From contig CAWETE010000004.1 in the NCBI GenBank assembly GCA_963811895.1, positions 372,001-436,000 on the forward strand: DNA of 64,000 nucleotides, read 5' to 3'. The DNA comes from DASSUW01 sp963811895 (GTDB taxonomy: Bacteria; Actinomycetota; Thermoleophilia; Solirubrobacterales; Solirubrobacteraceae). This document shows, piece after piece, positions 17,058 through 30,723 of the stretch (positions are counted from its first letter, which is position 1; each line of letters starts with the position of its first letter). The notes beneath the pieces are model-generated. The model saw only the letters and a program-made list of their open reading frames with translations. It searched no databases and was not told the DNA's origin. Position numbers and translations under genes: made by a program.

Positions 17058-18446
17058 CTAGGGCAGCAGGTCGAGCAGCGAGTCGTCGGTCTCGCCGAGA
17101 TCGGTGCCGGGGACGTCCACCTGGTAGACGTCGAGGCCGCGCACGAGGTCGGTCGTGTAGACGATGTTGGTCTTGGTGCGCTGGGCCACGCCGCGGCGGT
17201 CGCGCTGCGGTACCCAGTAGGCGTCCCACACCTCGGTGGCGCCGCCGGTCACGTAGCCGAACTGCTTGAGGTCGCGCGCGTTGCGGGTGTCGATGAAGCG
17301 CAGGCCCTGCTGGTAGTAGCCCTGGGCCACGATCCCGCTCTGGTGGTAGTCGAACCAGTGCGCCGAGCAGAAGCCGCCGGCGGGCGTCGAGAGGCCGTCG
17401 CCGAACTTGACCGGGTTGATGATGTCCAGCGGCGCGATCGTGGCGTTTCCGTTCAGCGACGGCACGTGCCAGGTCTGGAACGTGCCCGCGCGATCGCACA
17501 GCACCTCGTCGCCGTCGTTGAAGTAGTCCTCCTCGGTGACGAGCAGGACGTTGCCGCGGCCGACGCTCGGCTTGGCGTTGGCACGGAAGCGCGTGGCGTT
17601 CGGCCGTTGCGAGTTGTGGTGGATGAAGTCGTTCCACGGCGTCTGCGTGCCGTGGGCGTCGGTCGAGTTGCGGGCGACCGGGTTGAGCGGGTTGGAGACG
17701 TCGAACGCCGCCGCCCCGCCCGACCCGGTGTGCCAGCCGACGCCCGCTGCGTCGAAGTCCCAGTAGTGGCCGGCGCCGGTGGTGAAGATGGTGTTCGCCG
17801 ACGAGGCCTTCGACGGCGCCGTGCCCGCCTCGACCGGGTGGTCGAGGTCGCGCAGGTCCATGATCGAGAACGTGCCGGTGTCACCCGCGGTGTAGGCGTA
17901 CTGGCACGACACGGTCACGCACTGGAGCGTGTGGGTGCTGGTGGTCGCCGGCGCCCGCGAGCGGATGTGCGGGTCGGCCGGGTCGGTGACGTCGACCACG
18001 ATCATCTCGCCGCCGCCGATGCTGCCGCGCTGCACGCCGCTGGTGTCGTCCGCGGAGGCGTTGTAGAGGTCGTTGCCGACCAGGACGAACCGCTCGAGCG
18101 TGCCGTCCGGGCGCTTGCGCTCGCCGTAGCTCATCGCCTCGTTCTCGAACACCAGGTTGGCGAGCGTGCCGGTCAGCCGCGGGTGCAGCGGATCGCTGGT
18201 GTCGAACACGCTGATGCTGTCCAGGCTCGACATGTAGAAGAAGTCGCCGGTGCGGGCGAACTCGCCCGAGATGCCCTGCGTGTCCGGGAACGTGTCGACC
18301 AGCCGCACGTTCGGGCTGGTCACCAGCGGCAGGTTCGCCGCGGTGCCGATCCAGCGCGACGGGCGATCGGAACGTGGGTCGTGGGCGAGCGCGACGGACG
18401 GCACGGCAAGCAGCAGCGCGCCCGCCACCAAGCAGCGACGGAGCAA
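17058..18446 (-). CDS. Secreted LVIVD-type beta-propeller protein
   Basis: 462 aa with TTG start at 18446 and a purine-rich site (AAGGGGGACC) before it. A signal peptide (ends VALA-HD) precedes blade-like repeats with 'xxxVFDTSDPxxPxxxG' spacing: SVFDTSDPLHPRL, VVDVTDPADPHI, SIMDLRDLDHPV, AFDVSNPLNPVA. This is the LVIVD repeat pattern of secreted propellers of unknown activity. Several His/Asp clusters (FIHHNSQRPNATRF, AHWFDYHQSG) could bind metal. Its function is not known. Confidence 0.8.
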   Translation of the reverse strand: MLRRCLVAGALLLAVPSVALAHDPRSDRPSRWIGTAANLPLVTSPNVRLVDTFPDTQGISGEFARTGDFFYMSSLDSISVFDTSDPLHPRLTGTLANLVFENEAMSYGERKRPDGTLERFVLVGNDLYNASADDTSGVQRGSIGGGEMIVVDVTDPADPHIRSRAPATTSTHTLQCVTVSCQYAYTAGDTGTFSIMDLRDLDHPVEAGTAPSKASSANTIFTTGAGHYWDFDAAGVGWHTGSGGAAAFDVSNPLNPVARNSTDAHGTQTPWNDFIHHNSQRPNATRFRANAKPSVGRGNVLLVTEEDYFNDGDEVLCDRAGTFQTWHVPSLNGNATIAPLDIINPVKFGDGLSTPAGGFCSAHWFDYHQSGIVAQGYYQQGLRFIDTRNARDLKQFGYVTGGATEVWDAYWVPQRDRRGVAQRTKTNIVYTTDLVRGLDVYQVDVPGTDLGETDDSLLDLLP

Positions 18447-18533
18447 GTGGTCCCCCTTGGACGGGTGCGTCGAGCCCTGCCTCGGCGCACCGGATTGCGG
18501 GGCTAGTACCCGGGACCGCGGCGGTCTACGCGC

Positions 18534-24587
<6,054 letters not shown>

Positions 24588-24707
24588 TTGCGTTGCTCCC
24601 GAGGGGCGGCTTGGGACTCCGCGGAGGTCGCGGAAAGGTAGCAGTGGCCCAGGCGACTGTCCCGGGGGACGCGCCAAATTTATGCGCCGCTTGCATCGAT
24701 CACCCGC

Positions 24708-24740
24708 TTGACACGGCTCGCGTACGCAACGTTGTTGCGT
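24708..24740. promoter_or_regulatory. Inverted repeat next to a -35-like box, upstream of glutamate synthase and a divergent gene
   Basis: ACGCAAC (24724-24730) and GTTGCGT (24734-24740) form a perfect seven-base dyad around GTT. TTGACA at 24708-24713 precedes it in plus-strand sense, but no good -10 hexamer is at the right distance. The dyad lies between two divergent genes and is a candidate operator; the regulator is unknown. The remaining sequence between 24588 and 24827 shows no gene I can support. Confidence 0.4.
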
Positions 24741-24827
24741 TTTGGCGGGGGATCGTTGCGCTGATCGGACTCGAACTCCTGTACCTCTGGACTTCAGTCC
24801 AGGCCGCCGAACGCCGATGATGTGCGC

Positions 24828-25451
24828 ATGCAGCGCCGGTTCACGCTTCCCCTGCTCAGCGCCCTGATTCTCGCCTTTCCGGCCACCGCCGTGGCCCAGG
24901 CCCCGATCGACGACGCGACGGCCGCCCGGCTGTTCACCGACGCCGCGCTGCGCGCGCAGCCGGAGATCGCGGCCGCCTCGCAGCGGCTCGAGGCGCTCGG
25001 CGAGCCGGTCGAGTGCCAGGTCAGCGTGCCGCGCAAGCGCCGCGCGCGCGTGACCGAGCTGCGCAACAGCCTCCACATCGCGCACACGATCGCCGGCTTC
25101 ACCCGCACGGCCGGGCCGATCCTCACGCGCGCGTCGAACGAGATCCACGGGGTCAACACGACCGACGCGGCGCTGAAGAGCGGCCGCACCGGCTGGCGCC
25201 GCCTGCGCCGCACCTACGCGGAGTTCGCCGCGCTGCCCGCCGCCGACGTGTGCGCGCAGGTGCGCGGCTACGTGCGCAACGGGTTCCGCCACACGAGCAG
25301 CACGCGCCGGACGATGCGCGCCTTCCACGCGATGATGGCCTGGGACACACGAGACGTCGACCGCCGGATGGCCGGCGCCGTCTCGCGCCTGGTCGAGCTG
25401 GGCATCCCCGCCGCGGAGGCCGACGCCTTCGACGGCGAGCTCGGCGAGTAA
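24828..25451 (+). CDS. Secreted hypothetical protein
   Basis: 207 aa. The signal peptide is clear (RRFTLPLLSALILAFPATAVAQ). The mature part is helical and basic, with a central RTGWRRLRRTYAEFAA stretch, two cysteines (one near the N-terminus, one in ADVCAQVRG) that could pair, and no known motif. A GTG at 24822 is in frame just before the ATG at 24828. The gene diverges from glutamate synthase and converges on the glycosyltransferase at 25661 across a 200-base palindrome. Family not recognised. Confidence 0.65.
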   Translation: MQRRFTLPLLSALILAFPATAVAQAPIDDATAARLFTDAALRAQPEIAAASQRLEALGEPVECQVSVPRKRRARVTELRNSLHIAHTIAGFTRTAGPILTRASNEIHGVNTTDAALKSGRTGWRRLRRTYAEFAALPAADVCAQVRGYVRNGFRHTSSTRRTMRAFHAMMAWDTRDVDRRMAGAVSRLVELGIPAAEADAFDGELGE

Positions 25452-25465
25452 GCGCAGCCGCCGCC

Positions 25466-25653
25466 GAACGTCAACCCCGGCTGGGTAGGGCGGCGAGGGT
25501 TTCGGCCGCGCCGGTCGTCCGTGTCGAGTTGACGTCGAATAGCGACGTCAAGTCGACACGTGTCGACTTTCCATCGCTATTCGAGGGAAAGTCGACACGG
25601 ACGACCGGCCACGCCTAACTCGCCGCTTCCCTACCCAGCCGCAGTTGACGTTC
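25466..25653. repeat. Concentric palindrome between convergent genes (copy 2 of a shared element)
   Basis: Five pairs of arms share one centre at 25559.5: GAACGTCAA/TTGACGTTC (25466, 25645), CGGCTGGGTAGGG/CCCTACCCAGCCG (25478, 25629), an 18-base pair beginning GCCGGTCGTCC (25510-25527 with 25592-25609), CGAATAGCGA/TCGCTATTCG (25536, 25574), and an 18-base core palindrome AGTCGACACGTGTCGACT (25551-25568). Stretches between the arms do not pair. It fills the gap between the two stop codons. Bases 25473-25490 are identical to 6774-6791 on the other strand, linking it to copy 1. Confidence 0.85.
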
Positions 25654-25660
25654 GCCGGCG

Positions 25661-27014
25661 CTACGACAACTCGAGCGCCGCACACGCGGCGCCATACACG
25701 TCCGCGACCTCCAGCGCCAGCGCCGGCCACGAGTACCGCTCGCGCGCCACCTCCGCACCCCGCTCCCCACGGCGCCGCCGCTCGGCCGGGCAGTTGACGG
25801 CGTGCACCAGCGCGTTGGCCAGCGAGACCTCGTCGTCCGGCTCGACCAGCCAGCCCGTCTCGCCGTGGCTGACGATGTCTGCCGGGCCCCAGGCGTCGAC
25901 GGCGATCGCCGGCAGGGCGCACGCCATGCCCTCGACGAGCACCTGCCCGAACTGCTCGCGCACCGACGGCAGCACGACCACGTCGGAGGCGGCGAGGAAG
26001 GCGGGCAGCTCGTCGTGGCCGTGCCAGCCCGCGAGGAACACGTCGGAAGCGCCGACGCGCTCGATCGCGTCCACGCGGGTGCTCGCCCTCCCACTCGCCC
26101 GGGAAGCCGCCCACGATGACCAGCGGGGCGCGGCGGCCGAACCCCGGCCGGGCGCGCTCGTAGGCCTCGATCAGGAGCGGCAGCCGCTTGACCTCGGTGA
26201 AGCGGCCGACGTACAGCAGCACCGGCGTCTCGCCCTCTGAATCGCTGAACGCCGCGAGGTCGTCCTCCGAGTACCCGACACGCGAGCCGTCCGGCGCCCA
26301 GCCGCGCGGCTCGTCGACGAGGTGGCGGCGCCAGTGCGCGGCGTGGTCGAGGTGGCGCGGGGCGAAGGCCGCGGGGTCGTAGCCGTTGGGCACGAGCACG
26401 CAGCGGTCGGGATCGAGCCCCAGGAGCTGCTCCGCTCGGGCGACCTGCGTCTCGGAGAGCACGATCACGCGCTCGCAGCCGGCCGCCCAGCCGCGCATCC
26501 GGTCGGCCCACGCCGTCGCGTGCGCCCAGCGGCCCGGATCGGCGGCGATCGCCTCGAGCATCAGCAGCTCGGTCCCGTGCAGGTGACCGACCACCGGCAC
26601 GCCCGGCGCCACTCGATGAGCCGCCTCGTGGATCGGCGTCAGGTGGTGCAGGTGCAGCACGTCCGCGCTCGCCGCGCCGACCGATTGCAGCGCGCGGCAC
26701 CAGGCGACGACCTGGCGCTCGTACTCGGCGTCATCCAGAGAGGCGAAGACGCGGTCCTGCGCGCCCGGCCGGTCCTCGTAGGACGGGTGCATCGGGGGAT
26801 CGGCGGCCATCGGGTCGGCGGCGCCGAAAGCGGCCGTCATGTCCAACGGGCGCACGTCGAGCCCGGCGTAGAACTCGCTCGCGTCGCCCGGCTCCCCTGC
26901 ACGCGTCAAAGATCCCGACAGCACGGTCACGTCCCACCCGGCGCCGCCGAGCGCCGCGGCGAGGTTGCGCGCGACGTGCGCGGAGCCTCCACGCGGGAAG
27001 AAGGCGAGCCCCAT
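25661..27014 (-). pseudogene. Glycosyltransferase family 4, one frameshift
   Basis: Two frames join into one GT4 protein of about 450 aa. The first part (27014 to about 26080) has the N-terminal FFPRGGSAHVARNLAAAL, a donor-independent HLHHLTPIHEAAH and the start of the C-terminal Rossmann domain (LLYVGRFTEVKRLPLLIEAY). The second part (about 26078 to 25661) carries the nucleotide-sugar site, with the E-x7-E region REQFGQVLVEGMACALP. The break is one base near 26078 in GGCGAGCACCCGCG. The glycosyltransferase probably makes a surface glycan or glycolipid. An indel error is plausible because both halves are well conserved. ATG 27014 or the GTG before it is the likely start. Confidence 0.8.
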
Positions 27015-27083
27015 CACCGCTCGCCGCTGCTGTGAACGCGATGTGACCAGGCCGTGACCATACCCGGCCGCGGCCCGGGTGAG

Positions 27084-27845
27084 TCAGGTGCCCAGCACCA
27101 GTGCGGTCGAGATCGGCCGGCCGCCCGGCTCGGGGGTCTCGTAGTCGCCGCGCGGGAGGTTCTGGAGCCGCCCGCCGGAGATCAGCGACGTCGAGCCGCC
27201 GCCGTCGAGATTGAGCGCGTCGTGGCAGCCGAGGCCCACCATCAGGCGGGCGAGCTCGACGAGCGTGAGGCCCGCGTCGCGGCGGGCGCGGCCGTCGCAC
27301 ACGACGGCGAAGATCCGGTCGCCGGCGATGCCGAGCGCGGCGCGCGGGTGGCGGCCCTCGGTCGGGTCCGGATCGAACTGGTGCGCGGCGGCCTTGAAGC
27401 CCTCCTCGTCGGCCTCCGGGTCGTAGGCCACCTCGCCGTCGGCCACGAGCAGCGGGCCGGCCTGGAGCAGGTCGCCGCGCGGCTCGGGCGCGAGCGCGTC
27501 GCGGCGCGCGATCCGCGCCCGGCCGCCCTCCACGTGGACGCACGCCCGCACCGCATGCCAGGGCGCGTCGAACGGGACGTGCGCGCGCTCGACGCCGTGG
27601 GTGCGGACCTCGCCCAGCGGCAGGCCGTCGGGCTTGTGGAAGAAGCCGCCGATCAGCGCCTCGCGCACGCCGTGGCGCCGGCACCACGGCTCGAGCCGCT
27701 CCTGGCCCGGCATGACCACGACGCGGATCTCGGTGACCTCGGCGTCGTAGCACGCCACGTACACGGTGGTCCTGGCGCCTCGGTTGAGCAGGAGGCGCCC
27801 GCGGCGGCTCTGTCCATCGGCCGGCGCGAGTTGCGGGACTGCCAT
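27084..27845 (-). CDS. Phosphodiester glycosidase (NAGPA domain) family protein
   Basis: 253 aa without signal peptide. The C-terminal half contains the family hallmark DALNLDGGGSTSL, and an upstream AVVCDGRARRDAGLTLVELA region, as in the lysosomal uncovering enzyme and bacterial homologues. These remove a sugar from a phosphodiester linkage, but bacterial members are poorly characterised, so the substrate is unknown. It lies downstream of, and on the same strand as, the region before the GT4 gene, and diverges from the asparaginase gene across 82 bases. Confidence 0.85.
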   Translation of the reverse strand: MAVPQLAPADGQSRRGRLLLNRGARTTVYVACYDAEVTEIRVVVMPGQERLEPWCRRHGVREALIGGFFHKPDGLPLGEVRTHGVERAHVPFDAPWHAVRACVHVEGGRARIARRDALAPEPRGDLLQAGPLLVADGEVAYDPEADEEGFKAAAHQFDPDPTEGRHPRAALGIAGDRIFAVVCDGRARRDAGLTLVELARLMVGLGCHDALNLDGGGSTSLISGGRLQNLPRGDYETPEPGGRPISTALVLGT

Positions 27846-27927
27846 GGGTCCAGCTTCGACGGCGCGCGCGCCAACGCCGTAAATGCTTTGTTACCAGGGG
27901 AAAAACGTTCTGTGAAAGGCTTCCGGG

Positions 27928-28917
27928 GTGCTCGAGGCGCCAATCCGCGAGGTCACGGTGCTCGCAGCCGGCGGGACGATCGCCATGTCGCCGAAGGGCG
28001 ACGGCGGCGCCGTGCCGAGCCTCGACGCCGACGCGCTCGTCCAGGCGGTGCCCCCGCTGGCGGAGGTGGCCGGCCTGCGGGCGCGGACCGTCAACACGCG
28101 CCCCAGCGTCCAGCTCACCGCCGCCGAGGCGCTCGACATCGCCCGCGCCGCCGCCGGCGCGACCGAGTCCGGCCGGGGCGTGGTGGTCACGCACGGCACC
28201 GACACGCTCGAGGAGGTCGCGCTGCTGTGCGACCTGCTGTACGCCGGCGAGCCGCCGATCGTCTTCACCGGCGCCATGCGCCACGCCTCGGCGCTGGGAG
28301 CCGACGGCCCGGCGAACCTGTTCGACGCCGTCGTCGTCGCGGGCGCCGCGGGGTCCGAGGGCCTCGGCGTCCTGGTCTCGTTCGCCGGCGCCGTCCACGC
28401 CGCGCGCGCCGTCCGCAAGGCCGACTCGACCGCCCCGGACGCGTTCGACTCGCCGCGGCTGGGCCCGATCGGCCGCGTGCAGGAGGGCCGCGCCTGGATG
28501 GCCCGCCGCGTGGAGCGCTTCCCGCCCGTGCCCGTCGCCTCGCTCGACGCCACGGTCCACATCGTCCCGGCCGCGCTGGGCGCCGACGGGACGCTCGTCG
28601 ACGCCGCGCTGGAGGCGGGCGCCGACGGCCTCGTCGGCGTCGTGCTGGGCGCAGGCCACACGCCGCCGCCGTTCCTGGCGGCGCTCCGGCGCGCCGCGGC
28701 CCGCGTGCCGGTCGTGGTGACCGTGCGGCCCGAGCGCGGCTCGATCCTGCGCGGCACCTACGCCTTCGAGGGCGCCGAGCGCGACCTGCGCTCCGGCCCG
28801 CTCATCTGCGCCGCCGCGCTGACCCCGGCCGCCGCCCGCATCAAGCTGATGGCCTGCCTGGGAGCCGGCTACACGCGCCGCGCGATCGCCGGGGCCTTCG
28901 TGCCGGACGACTTCTAG
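27928..28917 (+). CDS. ansA: L-asparaginase (bacterial type)
   Basis: 329 aa with GTG start at 27928. Catalytic motifs are present: the first Thr in AAGGTIAM and the second in VVVTHGTDTLEEVA, followed by FTGAMRHAS. It hydrolyses asparagine to aspartate and ammonia. No signal peptide is visible, so it is likely cytoplasmic. Upstream lies the divergent glycosidase gene. Its stop is followed 59 bases later by the subtilase gene. The ansA symbol is by family only. Confidence 0.88.
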   Translation: MLEAPIREVTVLAAGGTIAMSPKGDGGAVPSLDADALVQAVPPLAEVAGLRARTVNTRPSVQLTAAEALDIARAAAGATESGRGVVVTHGTDTLEEVALLCDLLYAGEPPIVFTGAMRHASALGADGPANLFDAVVVAGAAGSEGLGVLVSFAGAVHAARAVRKADSTAPDAFDSPRLGPIGRVQEGRAWMARRVERFPPVPVASLDATVHIVPAALGADGTLVDAALEAGADGLVGVVLGAGHTPPPFLAALRRAAARVPVVVTVRPERGSILRGTYAFEGAERDLRSGPLICAAALTPAAARIKLMACLGAGYTRRAIAGAFVPDDF

Positions 28918-28976
28918 ACTGGCCGCAACAACAGCGCCGGGCAGGGGTGCGCGGCGCTGCAGACATAGGGAGGTGC

Positions 28977-30611
28977 ATGATGCGCAAGCCCATTGTGGCG
29001 GGCGTGATCGCCGCGGCCGCGTTCGGGATCGTCCAGAGCGCCGGGGCGGGGGACCAGGCACGCGACTACGTCGTGCTCTACGAGCAGGGCGCCAGCGCGG
29101 CGCAGGCCCGTGAGGCCATCGAGGACGCCGGCGGCCGGGTCGTCAGCGAGAACCGGGCCATCGGCCTGGCCACCGTGCGGTCGAGCGAGGCCGGCTTCGC
29201 GCGCGAGGCCGAGGCCGAGCAGGCGATCGTGGGCGCCGCGCCGAACCGGCCGATCGGGCAGGCGCCCGAGCAGGGCCGCAGCAAGGCGATCGACGTCGAG
29301 GATCCTGCGTACGAGGCGCGCGCCGAGGGCGCCAAGGTCCCGCAGACCGCTGCCACCGAGCCGTTCGCCGGCGCGCAGTGGGACATGCGGATGATCGGCG
29401 CCACGCCCGAGGGCGCGCACGCGCGCCAGCAGGGCGAGGGCGTCCAGGTCGGCATCATCGACACCGGCGTCGAGGCCTCGCACCCGGACATCGCGCCGAA
29501 CTTCAACGCCGAGCTGTCGCGCAACTTCACGTTCGACATCCCGAAGGCGCCGAACGGCGAGACCGTCGACGGCCCGTGCGAGGAGGAGGCCGACAAGTCC
29601 TGCTCCGACGCGCCCGACGCCGACGACAACGGCCACGGCACGCACGTCGCCGGCACGATCGGCGCCGCCGTCAACCAATTCGGCATCGCCGGCGTCGCGC
29701 CGGAGGTCGAGCTCGTCAACCTGCGCGCCGGCCAGGACTTCGGCTACTTCTTCCTGCAGCCGACCGTCGACGCGCTCACCTACGCCGGTGACAACGGGAT
29801 CGACGTGGTGAACATGTCGTTCTACATCGACCCGTGGCTGTACAACTGCCGCGCCAACCCGGCGGACTCGCCCGCCGAGCAGGCACAGCAGGAGGTGGTG
29901 ATCGAGGCGACCCAGCGCGCGCTGCGGTACGCCCGCAACCACGGCGTCACGCTGGTCGCGGCCGAGGGCAACGGCCACACCGACCTCGGCAAGCCGGAGT
30001 CCGACGCCACGAGCCCGGACTACCCGCCGGAGGCCGGCCCGCGCGAGCGCACGGTCGACAACTCGTGCCTGACCATGCCGACCGAGGGCCGCGGGGTCAT
30101 CGGCGTCACGTCGGTGGGGCCGAGCAAGCGCAAGGCCTACTACTCGGACTACGGCCTCGAGCAGGCCGACGTGTCCGCCCCGGGCGGCGACGCGCGCGAC
30201 ACCGCGCGGCCCGCTCCGCAGAACCGGATCCTCGCGCCGTATCCCGACGCGGTCGGCGCGGCGGCGGCCGCCAACCCGGCCTCGGCGCCCAACGTCGTCC
30301 AGGAGAACGGGAACTACTGGATCTGGCTGCAGGGCACCTCGATGGCCTCGCCCCACGTGGCCGGCGTCGTCGCGCTGATCGTCGGCGAGTACGGCAAGCG
30401 CGACCGCGAGCACGGCGGCCTGAAGATGGACCCGGCCAAGGCCGAGCGGATCCTGCTCGACACGGCCACCAACACGCCGTGCCCCGAGCCGCGCGAGTTC
30501 CACTACCCGGAGGACGCGGCCGGGACGTTCGACGCGACCTGCGAGGGCGGGCGCGATCGCAACGGGTTCTACGGCGACGGCATCGTCAACGCGAACAAGG
30601 CAGTTCGCTAG
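28977..30611 (+). CDS. Secreted S8 family serine peptidase (subtilase)
   Basis: 544 aa; ATG 28977 (a second ATG is at 28980) follows a strong site (GGGAGGTG). A signal peptide (about residues 1-24) and a propeptide (about 25-130) precede the catalytic domain. The triad is complete: Asp in IIDTGVEASHPD, His in DNGHGTHVAGT and Ser in GTSMASPHVAG, with the oxyanion Asn region in AAEGNGH. Several Cys pairs suggest disulfides. It would be an extracellular protease. A strong hairpin terminator follows at 30624. Confidence 0.93.
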   Translation: MMRKPIVAGVIAAAAFGIVQSAGAGDQARDYVVLYEQGASAAQAREAIEDAGGRVVSENRAIGLATVRSSEAGFAREAEAEQAIVGAAPNRPIGQAPEQGRSKAIDVEDPAYEARAEGAKVPQTAATEPFAGAQWDMRMIGATPEGAHARQQGEGVQVGIIDTGVEASHPDIAPNFNAELSRNFTFDIPKAPNGETVDGPCEEEADKSCSDAPDADDNGHGTHVAGTIGAAVNQFGIAGVAPEVELVNLRAGQDFGYFFLQPTVDALTYAGDNGIDVVNMSFYIDPWLYNCRANPADSPAEQAQQEVVIEATQRALRYARNHGVTLVAAEGNGHTDLGKPESDATSPDYPPEAGPRERTVDNSCLTMPTEGRGVIGVTSVGPSKRKAYYSDYGLEQADVSAPGGDARDTARPAPQNRILAPYPDAVGAAAAANPASAPNVVQENGNYWIWLQGTSMASPHVAGVVALIVGEYGKRDREHGGLKMDPAKAERILLDTATNTPCPEPREFHYPEDAAGTFDATCEGGRDRNGFYGDGIVNANKAVR

Positions 30612-30623
30612 CCACCTCTGTGG

Positions 30624-30652
30624 ACGCCGGCGCGCGATTCGCGCGCCGGCGT
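30624..30652 (+). terminator. Hairpin terminator after the subtilase
   Basis: ACGCCGGCGCGCG (30624-30636) pairs perfectly with CGCGCGCCGGCGT (30640-30652), a 13-base stem with an ATT loop, 13 bases after the stop. It is the only long stem in the gap before the PHP-GT4 gene. Confidence 0.8.
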
Positions 30653-30723
30653 TCACATGACGGTCACCCCTCGATAGCGGGGCCTTCACGAAACCCGCCG
30701 CTTTGCAGGCCATTCTCGGCCCC

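Noticed and set aside
24755..24815. tRNA-like 3' half on the minus strand: anticodon-like hairpin CTGGACTTCAGTCCAG, GTTCGAG T-loop-like word and variable-loop-like spacing
   Set aside because: The T-stem pairs over only three bases, no acceptor stem or D-arm can be drawn, and a coding gene with a signal peptide starts 15 bases on. Probably chance or a decayed tRNA; a covariance-model scan would settle it.
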